This document shows, piece by piece, positions 23,851 through 34,790 of a DNA stretch of 64,000 bases. Numbering within the stretch: position 1 is the first letter of the stretch; every line of letters starts with the position of its first letter. Source of the stretch: Mimachlamys varia (Eukaryota; Mollusca; Bivalvia; Pectinida; Pectinidae). The stretch spans positions 8,132,001 through 8,196,000 of the forward strand of contig OX392534.1 of the NCBI GenBank assembly GCA_947623455.1. The letters run 5' to 3'. The translations under genes were made by a program, and so were the position numbers. Under the pieces are notes generated by a model that saw nothing but the letters and a program-made list of their open reading frames with translations, searched no databases and was not told where the DNA came from.

Positions 23851-24764
23851 TTCAAGATGTGAAAAATCAATTTCTTGGCAATAGCGTTCGTGTTTCAGTA
23901 CTCTTCTCTTCTTTGAAGGTCGACCATCAAATATTACAAGAACTTTTTGTGTGAAAATCCTGGTCGCCTCGTTGTTGATTAATCACAACAAAGGAAACTC
24001 AAGAAGATGGCAGATTCATCTTTATACCATATCTCAGAACTGGTATTTCACAATTTCATTAATTTCCTTTCTTTGATATCCTAAACATCAACCACTAATG
24101 TGTTTCCCGCATCGACGAGTTTAATTAAAAGATGATCGATAGTTAACGACAATACATTGGTATAGAATTATGCTACAATGTAATGGTACAGATGTCCAAG
24201 TCTCCAAACAGTCAATAAGTTAAGAGATGAAGCCGTCTGCGGATCTGTTACTGTCAGCTGTTGTTAGACTGAAGCAGAACCGGTGATATGAAACTCCATA
24301 TTTACGGCTTCCGTTGACATAATCATACAAATGAGTTCTGACTGGCATTTCGTTTTTTTTTTATGCTGTCTAAGGGTACCCTTGTCATCAAACGTGTCTA
24401 ACAAATAGCAACAAGCTTCGTATTAATGGTAAAAATTGGCATTGTTGCAGATGTTGTTAAAATGTACACTCCCTTATCAAACAGGTTTAACCAAAAATAA
24501 TATCCAGCAAAAAACTAAAATATACACTAAATACAAAGCTGCAAGGTTTAGCGGAATTTTCTCTTTAACACTATCGACTTTATCTGTAGGTTTACTAATC
24601 TTTAAATACTATTTAAACAAATCTGTCGAATTACAAAAACGAAAACATAATTATATACTCTATAAAAGAAATTAAAGATAATTTTCTAACTGGAGATAAT
24701 TATGTTGAGTTAGATTGTATCTATACGAAACATATGCCAACGTTGTTGTCACGCTTCAATAATA
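23851..24764. other. no recognisable feature
   Basis: The plus-strand open frame 24436-24675 has a hydrophobic stretch (FSLTLSTLSVGLLIF) but no homology I can see and no gene context. Confidence 0.4.
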
Positions 24765-26284
24765 TGAATACGTGAACACAAAGTAAGCGTATCCTTGAAC
24801 ATTACCACAATGGGAACATTTAAATTCAACATAAAGTAAGCTTATCTGTAACATTACCTCAATGGGAACATTTAAATTCAGCATAAAGTAAGCGTATCCT
24901 TAACATTACCACAATGGGAACATTTAAATTCAACATAAAGTTAGGGTATCCTTAAACATTACCACAATGGGAACATTTAAATTCAACATAAAGTAAGCGT
25001 ATCCTTAACATTACCACAATGGGAACATTTAAATTCAACATAAAGTAAGCGTATCCTTAACATTACCGCAATGGGAACATTTAAATTCAACATAAAGTAC
25101 GCGTATCCTTAAACATTACCACAATGGGAACATTTAAATTCAACATAAAGTAAGCGTATCCTTAAACATTACCACAATGGGAACATTTGAATTCAACATA
25201 AAGTAAGCGTATCCTTAAACGTTACCACAATGGGAACATTTAAATTCAGCATAAAGTAAGCGTATCCTTAAACGTCACCACAATGGGAACATTTAAATTC
25301 AGCATAAAGTAAGCTTATCTGTATCATTACCACAATGGGAACATTTAAATTCAGCATAAAGTAAGCGTATCCTTAAACGTTACCACAATGGGAACATTTA
25401 AATTCAACATAAAGTAAGCGTATCCTTAAACGTTACCACAATGGGAACATTTAAATTCAACATAAAGTAAGCGTATCCTTAAACGTTACCACAATGGGAA
25501 CATTTAAATTCAGCATAAAGTAAGCTTATCTGTTACATTACCACAATGGGAACATTTAAATTCAACATAAAATAAGCGTATCCTTAAACATTACCACAAT
25601 GGGAACATTTAAATTCAACATAAAGTAAGCTTATCCTTAAACATTTCCACAATGGGAACATTTAAATTCAACATAAAGTAAGCGTTTCCTTAAACATTAC
25701 CACAATGGGAACATTTAAATTCAGCATAAAGTAAGCGTATCCTTAAACGTTACCACAATGGGAACATTTAAATTCAACATAAAGTAAGTGTATCCTTAAA
25801 CGTTACCACAATGGGAACATTTAAATTCAACATAAAGTAAGCGTATCCTTAAACGTTACCACAATGGGAACATTTAAATTCAACATAAAGTAAGCTTATC
25901 TGTAACATTACCTCAATGGGAACATTTAAATTCAGCATAAAGTAAGCGTATCCTTAAACGTTACCACAATGGGAACATTTAAATTCAACATAAAGTAAGC
26001 GTATCCTTAAACGTCACCACAATGGGAACATTTAAATTCAACATAAAGTAATGGTATCCTAAAACATTACCGCAATAGGAACATTTAAATTCAGCATAAA
26101 GTAAGCTTATCTGTAACAGTACCACAATGGGAACATATAAATTCAGCATAAAGTAAGCGTATCCTTAAACAAAACCACAATTGGAACATTTTAATTCAGC
26201 ATAAAGTAAGCGTATCCTAAAACATTACCACAATAGGAACATTTAAATTTAGCATAAAGTAAGCTTATCCTTAAACATTACAGA
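24765..26284. repeat. 53-bp minisatellite, about 28 units, with interspersed variant units
   Basis: The unit carries cacaatgggaacatttaaat, then tcaacataaagtaagcgtat and ccttaaac. A variant with aagcttatctgtaacatta occurs near 24839, 25314, 25524, 25890 and 26105. Spacings are about nine, four, seven and four units, which suggests duplication of multi-unit blocks. The array ends where an RT-family copy starts. Confidence 0.95.
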
Positions 26285-26570
26285 TTCGAGATGTCGCCAT
26301 CTTGATCTCAATGAGAAATATTCTATATCTTTGTGTGATATTAAGATTCACGTTTTTGACTTATTAGTGTGTTGTAATGACAATGATGACAAGGTTCTAA
26401 TTTTGAGAATAGATGTTTATTTGGATGTGACCAAGATTTACATGGCGGGTGTGGTCGATGAAGCAGAATACGCTTACTCTTCCCGAACACCTGGTCTTAT
26501 TATCTTGTACTTTTACGAAGGTCTCCATTTATATGGTGACGCTTTGGTACTCTCGGATTATTTTCTGTAT
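26285..26570 (+). repeat. RT family copy: coding tail plus 3' UTR, internally deleted
   Basis: This begins at the family's agattcgagatg, then tcaatgagaaatattct, and continues through gcttactcttcccgaacacc to gacgctttggtactctcgga. About fifty bases of the UTR are missing near 26530. It adjoins the 53-bp array with no spacer. Confidence 0.8.
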
Positions 26571-28417
26571 GTCATTTCATCACTTATACATTGTATGTGA
26601 TTCATGTCTTCGTATGTTAGGTCGACAGTAACGATCAACTAACTAATCACATATTTGCCGACGAGGGTTTCTTCTCTCTACCCTCGCTGTAAACTAATAG
26701 CCAGCATGGTGTTCCCATCAAATAGAAATATCACTCTTCCTAACATCCCCGTATTCATCCTTTTTATCTGGCTAAGATACCTTGTGTTAGATCAATAAAA
26801 CAGCCTGGAAGTACATTCGGATGTAGGTACGTCTTTCCGGGATTTGTAACCATTTTTGGCTACAGTGTAATTCATATCAGTCGCTCTGATTATTATATCT
26901 GTTTTTAGGACATCCAGCCTAGAGTTCAGTGACCTAAAGCCGTAGCATGACGTCAGCTGATCGTCCACTGCTTCAGCTGACGACCATACTTTTTAAAGGA
27001 AGCGTGACGTCGACCGATCGCCCATTGTTTCTGTAATGCTTAGGTCACTCATTCACGGATTCGACGCCGGATTAGCTACGGATGCGATCCGGCATAATTC
27101 GTGGCAATCTGTATTGGTCCATAGCTTTGCGTATTGTAGCCATAGTAATACGTAGTAGTATATGTATATGTACTTGTAAATCCGTGATAAGTTTTGAAAA
27201 TTTGACCACGGGTAAAACAACCGTAGTTTATCCCTACTGAACCGTATAAGAACGTACTGATCCGTTTTAGTCCATATTAATCCTACTTGATACTATTACT
27301 AGTCACTCCACGTAATTGCAAACGATACGATACGGTTTGTTACGAATTTGTCACGGAACGGCACGATCTCATTACGTTGCATCACGGATCGATCCGTAGC
27401 GGGTTCGTACTATTCCGTGTCTGACTGTTCTTATTCGTGCTAACCCTTACTTAAACCGAGGCAAACCGCTGTTTATTTGCAGTGCACATGCCCGGAAACG
27501 TGTTGTTCCGTATAAAACCGTGTCATTTCCATATTAAACTGTGTTGCACCGTAATCATGCGTATCACTCATGTCGCCAAATGCCCCCTTTTTCACATTAT
27601 CCTTGGAAGATACGTTTATACCCGTAGTCATACCGTTGTGCATCTGTTTCGGTTTACGAAATTTTGCATTTCTGGAGTCATCCGTGATATTTAATCTGAG
27701 GTGGAACCGGCGAGGTGATCCGTGAATGTGTGGACTTGGCGGTATCGTGACGTTGGCCGACGGTAAGGGTATAAACAATAATTGGCTGTATGACGTATTG
27801 TATCACTTGACAATGGAGAATTAATGTCTTTGAAATCTACATACTTGTGTAGCAATGTACTCAAAATATGAAAAACAGAAAAACAAAACCACTCCTCTGG
27901 TAGACCTGGAGATATTTACTTGCATATTTTTATCTTCTTGAACAGTTGAAAACTGTGTCCCGGTCTATAAAATCATTTGGTTGATGTATATCCCTTTAGA
28001 TAATTTTAATTTTTTGGTACAAAGTTAAGAGATGATTTTTTTCTTATTTAGCCTTAAAACTTAATCGCATATGAACAGCTTTAAGACTGATTTGGAATGC
28101 AAAGTTTTATTTTTCCATGTTTTGATATGTTTTCCGTCTGTTCCGACTGCCGTTTTTAATATAGTGCCGACAGTTTAGTTTGCTTAGTAATGATTATTGG
28201 TCTCGTTAGGTATTAAAAGCGTCTTTCCTTGTCAAACAGGTAACCATCATATACTTCCATGAATCCCATATATATCGTTACAGTTTTACCTGCTTAGAAT
28301 CACAACCACATACCAAAAGTTTGTTATGTACGCATTGATCTTTGTCCTGTATACACTTAACAAGCAAAACACATGCAAAATGCGACACTCCCAGGTGTGT
28401 GTTCAACAATGTGAAAA
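26571..28417. other. spacer containing a CCGT/ACGG-rich block
   Basis: Positions 26948-26955 are the CRE-type palindrome tgacgtca, part of a hairpin with arms gtcagctga (26952-26960) and tcagctgac (26973-26981). From about 27050 to 27760 the motifs ccgt, acgg and cgta recur unusually often. No gene is recognised. Confidence 0.45.
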
Positions 28418-28608
28418 AAAACACCCCAGAGAATACCAAAACGCCAACAAAACCACGATCCGAGCTCAAAATAGATTCAACTACCGACAAAATATGAACA
28501 AAGGAAAGATGTACATGAAGACCTTCGTAAAAATACAAGATAATAAGACCAAGTGTTCCGGAAGAGTAAGCGTCTTCTGCTTTATCGACGATAGCTGCAA
28601 TATTTGAA
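28418..28608 (-). repeat. RT family 3' UTR copy
   Basis: This starts agagaataccaaaacgccaa, the 3' terminus, and continues to the gtaagcgtcttctgctttat block, where the match stops. Confidence 0.85.
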
Positions 28609-28909
28609 CCTGGAAAAAGATTGAAGGAGTATGGCTTTTACAGTGGGTGCATTGCTCGTTAAATATATCCAATAGGTAAATATGAGCGCTTATAAGTAGT
28701 ATGTTTGTTTCTTTTAGAGCCGTTTGCCGATGTGTTTTTTTTTTTTGTGGAGTGGGGGGGGGGGGTCGATTGTACGTTACAGTGTTGACTTGGTCGTTAT
28801 TATTTCCAATTTTCTTAGATAAATGATTGCTCTGTTTTATGTAATCCATTCATTTGAGAACTCATTTGTAACCAAAGTACTTATTCTCAAAATGGTAAAA
28901 AAAAAAATA
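28609..28909. other. spacer with T11 and G12 homopolymers
   Basis: A run of T at about 28735-28746 is followed by a run of 12 G at 28754-28765. No gene is seen. Confidence 0.5.
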
Positions 28910-29170
28910 AACAGAAAAATTCCGTTGCGTCAACAAAACCATAATTCGAACTCAAAATAGACTAAATCATGTATGAGATATGGACAAATGAAAGATTATC
29001 ACAGGATAGTCTTGGAAAGTATGAGAGAATATGACCAGGTGTTCCGAAAGAGTAAGCGACACCTGCTTCATCAACGTCAACCGACATGTACATCGAGATC
29101 ATATCAAAGTACATAAGAGAATACCGAAGCGTTAACATAATTATAATCCAAATTCAAAATCATGTCAAAG
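28910..29170 (-). repeat. RT family 3' UTR, two adjoining partial copies
   Basis: The first piece (28910-29105) runs from gcgtcaacaaaaccataatt to the aagtaagcgacacctgcttc block and beyond. A second 3' terminus, agagaataccgaagcgttaa, starts at about 29107 and is truncated by 29170. They are head-to-tail in the same orientation. Confidence 0.8.
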
Positions 29171-30084
29171 TAAATTTTCGAATATCCTTAATTTCCTTTC
29201 TTTGATCGTACCATCCCTACTTCTCCAACATACGGTGTGAACATGTAGCAATAAAAGCTGTATTTAGTAGCGTTGATGCAATATCACGTGACATCCGTAA
29301 TAGACGTCGACTGTTGACAAGTTAACAACACTGGTGACAAGCTAACAAGTGAACGTTCCTAAAGATGTAGCCAGATAAAGCACATGGACAGATTGTATGG
29401 CGCGATAATGATCTCCTTGGGAAATACAATATTGCTTTGTTTGATATGTTTTAATTATGTGTGACTTATGGCTTTGTTGTCACTTCGCGAGCTCTTGACA
29501 TAAGGATATGGCATTAACTGGATTTGACTTCGATATATATTGCAGATAACACCTGCTTTTTTGTTTGCCTTTTAAAGTTGTCGTTTGCTCGTATCTTTAT
29601 AGTTTTATTGATTTGCTTAGTGTGAAGAATTGTTTCGTTGACAATGACATTTTGATATTTTAACAGTCCATTGTATATACAAACAATGTTGTCACTATAT
29701 CACTAAAGCATTAACATATCGAATTGATTATAAAATATATACACGTTAATAATAAACCTTCACCGACTTTCGAAATGTTGAAATTCTAAAAACAAATCTA
29801 TAATAAGATATTAAAGAATTATATGATTTATAGAGACGCACACGTATTCAATTTCCCGTACAATAATTGTATAATGTTGTTATGTTGTTGTATAAAGATA
29901 TATGTCTGTGTTTTCAGAGTTTAAGTCAGTAAATCTATATAAGGTTATGTCTGCCTCTATTGAAATTGTTCATCTTTGCATATGCAAACAGTTACATGGC
30001 TTTTGTATAATGCTAGTGAGCCACCTTACAGTGGATCCTATGGAACGTAATACTTTGATGATGCATAAGCACTGAATATAGAGG
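29171..30084. other. no recognisable feature
   Basis: This is AT-rich spacer. Confidence 0.4.
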
Positions 30085-30275
30085 GCCATGTTGGCTGTGT
30101 GGTTAATGTGTCTAGACATTCTTCAACCAGTCCTCCACCTCTTGGTTGCGAGTTCGAAACCTACATGGGGCATTTGCAAAATACTGACCGTAGGTCGGTG
30201 GTTTTTATCCGCGTCCTCAAATGACCATGGCTGTTAATAGGACATTATATCTAAATTAACAAAACCAAAAACGCT
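30085..30275 (+). mobile_element. tRNA-derived SINE, same family as 23655
   Basis: The head is ggccatgttggctgtgtggt with a degenerate box A. Box B is gcgagttcgaaacc at about 30148. Then come ctgaccgtaggtcggtggtt and atggctgttaataggacatt, ending in aaaaccaaaa. It is more complete than the copy at 23655 in the box B region. Confidence 0.85.
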
Positions 30276-30901
30276 GAATCTTATTCATATAACACCTCTC
30301 CAAGCTTGGCTGGTGATCAAATCGATTAATTCATTCCAACCTTAAATGCCGATCTGAATTTTATCTTTTTCTTCAAGATATTTGATTTCTAAAAATAGCG
30401 TGTGTTGCGAAAGGACCTTGGGTGTTTATGACAATACAATAGATCCGCTAACGCGGCAGCTTAAAGAAATTACTATCTCCGCCCTTTATCCGATTTCTCA
30501 CTCTGATCTAAAATAATCACCTCACAAATCTACCGTTATAGGCATCTATTCCTTAAATAGCAGCACATTTTGTCTGATATAAAAGGCTTTACGTCTGTCA
30601 CTCTCAACTTCAGATCTGTCTTATTTGTGTTAACGGTGAGGACCTGATTCTCTATAACCTGTAAGCGTGATTTACGTGAAATAGACTCTGTTATCAGATA
30701 GAACGGCCCATCAAACCATAAAACGGTATTATAGCAGAAGGAGGCATACCCTCATATTGCCACACACTCATTAACTCCAAAGAAACAAAGTCAAGGTCAC
30801 GCTGTGATGATCAAGTCATTTCTACCCTTTTCGAGTATTAGACAGTAAATACTTGAACTCTGTTCAACAAAACAAACAGATTGCTTAACCTTTACATACA
30901 T
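30276..30901. other. no recognisable feature
   Basis: This is spacer upstream of the mariner. Nothing was recognised. Confidence 0.4.
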
Positions 30902-31109
30902 ACGAGGGGTGTTACATAAATAATGTCATCTGTGCTTTATTTCGCGGAAATCGTGCAATTTATGCACAAAACCACCTCGTGTCGATTGAGTGATCACTGG
31001 CTCGTGATACAGTTAAATATCTCGTTCACGCGTTCACTAGCCTCGGTACAGTGTACATCGTTGCATAGCCTATTCGTTAGACTAGACACAAAATCACAGG
31101 AAAACGAGG

Positions 31110-31479
31110 TGAAAATGTTCTTGAAATTAGGGCCTATATAAAAGGTAGGTCATTAATCGGCATAAAGGCTGTAGAAATTCACCGCGAGGTGTGTGACATT
31201 TATGGGGAAGGCCAAATGTCTCACAGGACTGTTTGTAGGTGGGTAGGTAAATTTAGTGCTTTGCAGCAGCAACTGTAAGGTGCTGCTCACCCAGGTCGTC
31301 CTGCAACAACTACGACCGAAGGTAACATAGAAAAAATCCGAAATATCCTCCAAACTGATGATCGTTTCACCGTAAGACAATTGGCTCGAATGACAAACTT
31401 GTCGTTAGCAAGAGTTCATGCAATTTTGAAGAAACACCTAAAAGTTAGAAAGATAAATGTAAGATGGATACCCCATTTG
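31110..31479 (+). pseudogene. mariner transposase, N-terminal DNA-binding part
   Basis: The frames give IKAVEIHREVCDIYGEGQMS, then HRTVCRWVGKF, then HPGRP. Further on is IRNILQTDDRFTVRQLA, then LSLARVHAILKKHLKVRK, ending at RWIPHLL. These are the paired helix-turn-helix regions and linker that bind the terminal repeats in Tc1/mariner transposases. WIPHL is the family's WVPHxL signature. Damage: a frameshift near 31139, an in-frame TAA at 31276-31278 and the insertion at 31480. The start codon is uncertain; the ATG at about 31114 is a candidate but the N-terminus is disturbed. Confidence 0.85.
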
Positions 31480-33085
31480 TTAAGGACTAGGTACAGGACA
31501 ATTCAATATGGCGCGGGTGTTTTTACCAAAACTTGTTATTTTATTAAATACTGCAAAATACAAGACCAAAATAGACTACAAAGTACATTTTGTGATGGAG
31601 AATCGATAATTTCAACCATATTTTGGTACGTTTGGTGGTTTTTCTGATATTTTGTGTTATATGTCAAAAAACGCGTGCACGTTTGCAGAATACTGCGAAA
31701 GAAAATAAAAACAATGAATATCATTTTTTGTTACTTTAATATACACAGAATGATAGACGAGCCTTCGATTTTTGAATAAATCTCTCTTTCAATTGAAAAC
31801 CGAAGAATAAGAGAATGTACTCGTCACATGAATGGCAATTTATGTACATTCTGAACACCGCTCACATCTGGATCAAATTTTTAAAATTTCCATCGCCGAT
31901 CGACAAATTTATGCGGCACGCCGCATAGCCAAAACAAAAAACTTACCGTCTGCGGTATGACGAGTTATGACATTGTGTCAGATCTTTTAAATCAAACATC
32001 TTCCCGTTGCATGTAGCGAAATATACTACCCTGTCCTCCATTTTGCACTATTTACTTTTTTAGATATTCATACGCCTGACTTAGAGGCATGGTGAAACAT
32101 CGACAAAATTAACAATTCAATTGGATTCAAGCATGCAGTAAAGGTAAATGTTACTTGGTATATCATCACAAAGCAAAAACTGCCCATTCCTATCACGATA
32201 AATTGTTTTTAGCGATTGCCAGTTTTACATTTTTGGGCGAATGTATAGCACGTGAAAAGATGTCCTTCGGCACTTCCGGCAGTGATTTTTTAGGTAATTT
32301 AATGATTTTGAAAGAATTGTCAACAAAGTTTAATTTGTGTTGTAAAAATTCTGATGGAATTCGTATATATAATACACTTCCGCGTGGATCGGACAGTATT
32401 AACTCACTGATTATACCGATTCGTTCTCGGCTTCGCACCTGTCAAACATCGCTAGCGTAAATTGTTGCCATCGTAAACATGTGTGGCAGTTGAGGCACAT
32501 TGGTATCAAAATACATTTCTCAAACTTAATTAGTAATTAGGTAACCGTATCGTAAATGTAAATTACGTTATGTTGGTGTTATTATTTTTATTTTATACAT
32601 TTATTTGACACGAAACTTACATTTACATGACAAATGACCTATTGAATATAAAATAATGCCCCTATATTGCCCCCACGAGATACAGGTAACTACTTTTACC
32701 TGAACTGAAAACAGCATGCAATTGACGACATTTTTTAGAGGGGGTACCTGTGTATTTCTCCCCGATACTCTGATTTACAGACTAATATCAAAATTTTAAC
32801 ACTGGGTTATCATTCTATGAACATTGCAGTAGCTTTGTATTATTTTTTTGAGAAGTTTCAAATAACTATATGAAAAACATTTGCGCACTCCCATCTGGAT
32901 ATTATTTACTGAATATTTTTTTCCTAAGTACAGATTTTTTTAATTTTGGGGGCTAAACTGCATTTTATTTCAATATTTAACATAATGGGATAAAGCTTAT
33001 GCCATGTATTGGAAGAAAACATTAAAATTTCAATATTACCATTTTCATCCAGGTAACAACCAATATGGCTGTACCTAGTCCTTAA
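31480..33085. mobile_element. TTAA-flanked non-autonomous DNA transposon inserted in the mariner
   Basis: The insertion is bounded by TTAA at 31480-31483 and 33082-33085. Inside these are inverted ends ggactaggtacag (31484-31496) and ctgtacctagtcc (33069-33081), and both ends also have an internal caatatgg nearby. Removing it with one TTAA rejoins the mariner reading frame exactly at the Leu codon of WIPHL. TTAA duplication is the hallmark of piggyBac-type elements, but I see no transposase in the 1.6 kb. The open frame at 32155-32460 matches nothing I know. A perfect 8-bp-arm hairpin lies at 31910-31927. Confidence 0.88.
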
Positions 33086-33590
33086 CGGATGAGCAAAAGA
33101 AGACGCGTGTAACAATGGCAAAAACACTTCCAAAATGCATCCAAAATATAGCAAAAAGGCTTTTGATAATATAGTCACTGGTGATGAGACCTGGGTGTAT
33201 TATTTTGAACCAAAGCTGAAGGTTGCCAACCGAATATGGGCCACTAAAAATGCCAGACGCCCAAGTATTGCCAAACGAATACGAACGGTAAAGAAGGTTT
33301 TGTATGCTATCTTTTTCTCTAATAAGGGTCCAGCTATTAAAATCCCGGTGCCAAAAGGCAGAACGGTCACAGGCAAGTTCTATAAAAACGTTGTTCTGAG
33401 ATAGTTGAAGAACTACTACAAAAGTCGCCGCCCCAAAACAGGACTTAAGTATGTCCGACTTTTGCATGATAATGCACCCGCTCACAAGGCACGTGTTGTG
33501 ACTGACTTTTTGGAGTCAAAGTTGTTTATGATGTATACCGACGACGGCGACAGATGCTGTCAATTTGTCGTTGCACTGTACGTTTTGTAA
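33086..33590 (+). pseudogene. mariner transposase, catalytic part (truncated)
   Basis: After the insertion the frame resumes with TDEQKKTR. It shifts by one base near 33115-33135 and continues as PKYSKKAFDNIVTGDETWVY. The first catalytic Asp is in TGDETW (33183-33185) and the second in LLHDNAPAH (33468-33470). Between them a TAG at 33402-33404 interrupts the frame after VVLR. Downstream RVVTDFLESK is followed by unrelated sequence, so the third Asp (the D34D position in mariners) is lost. Confidence 0.9.
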
Positions 33591-34539
33591 GAGCATGTGG
33601 ACATGCAAGATCACAAAAATATAACAAAAGAGGTATGGTTTTAGTGCTACAACCTTGGTTTTGGCCGCTTATGTAATCATATTCTGAGATATATGAAAAT
33701 AATTGCTTTATCACATTTTTCTAATTTGTTTTAATATGCCTGATTATTGTTAAACTTGTATATGTCTTTCATTTCCTCATCTACATAACCTTCGGTTCAT
33801 GGATTCTCATGTGGTTTGCAAAAATCATAAACGTTAGTTAATATCGGGATATAAAGAATGTATCATTAAGAAACGACTTTGTATTCCCATCAGTCGATAT
33901 GACTTGTTTCAAAATGGTGTATCACATAAGAATAGCAGTTTGTAATTAAAAGCAAACAAACGAAACAAGAAAACATTTTCAATTTGATATTTTCTGCATC
34001 AGGCAAAACAATAGTATTGCTTTTAACTTTTTTTTCATAACTCAAATTAACGTTTAAATTATATGACAACATATTACCAAGAGGTATATCGTGCAGCCGA
34101 TGTCTGATGTGGTCAGTTTATTTGTTTGGAAAGCCCGCGCCAAATAGCGATATGTAAATATAGCACGAAGTTATAGCGCTCCCTGGCGCAACCACATATA
34201 TGTGTGTTGTAAACAAATTGACACGAGCTCGAGTTTGATTTCACACGTACTTCTTTCAAGGTATGTAAGATTCACGAATACGCTGCCAACAATTATGATA
34301 TATATGCTTATTATTAGATACCACTAGAAATTGTGTTGGTATTCTTCAAATTAACCAAAAACATATATTACTGAAATATTGCACACACAGAGGCCCTCTG
34401 AAGGGAAATGTGAAACTGAACTCGCTTTTTATCATGCAACGAAAACACAAATCGTTGCGAATTTCAAAAGATGTCGCGGAGAAATTGCTATTAATTCAGG
34501 AATTCATAATATACATGGAATGTAATGCGATAAGTAAAA
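33591..34539. other. no recognisable feature
   Basis: This is AT-rich spacer. I could not find the missing mariner right end here. Confidence 0.4.
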
Positions 34540-34790
34540 AAAAAATACCAGTGTCAACAAAACCAAAATCCGAACACAAAATCGATTAAACTATAGGCAA
34601 AATAGGAACAAAGAATATATTTACATGGAGACTCTCGTAAAAGCACATCAGAATAAGATCAGATGTTCCGAAAAAGTAAGCGGCTTCTGCTTCATCGACG
34701 ACAACCACCATGTAAATCTTGATAACAGCGAAGTTGGCATCAATCCTAAAAATGAGAACCGAGTCATCATTGTCATCACAACAAATCAGA
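34540..34790 (-). repeat. RT family 3' UTR copy
   Basis: This runs from ccagtgtcaacaaaaccaaa through aaaagtaagcggcttctgct to aaatgagaaccgagtcatca. No coding part is present. Confidence 0.85.

Larger units (their letters stand above)
30902..33590 (+). mobile_element. mariner-like DNA transposon, interrupted and 3'-truncated
   Basis: The left terminus tacgaggggtgtt at 30902 matches the element end at 1-135. The transposase gene is read rightward in two blocks (31110-31479 and 33086-33590) separated by the TTAA-flanked insertion at 31480-33085. Neither the right terminal repeat nor the third catalytic aspartate region is visible after 33590, so the copy is truncated. It is non-functional. Confidence 0.9.
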
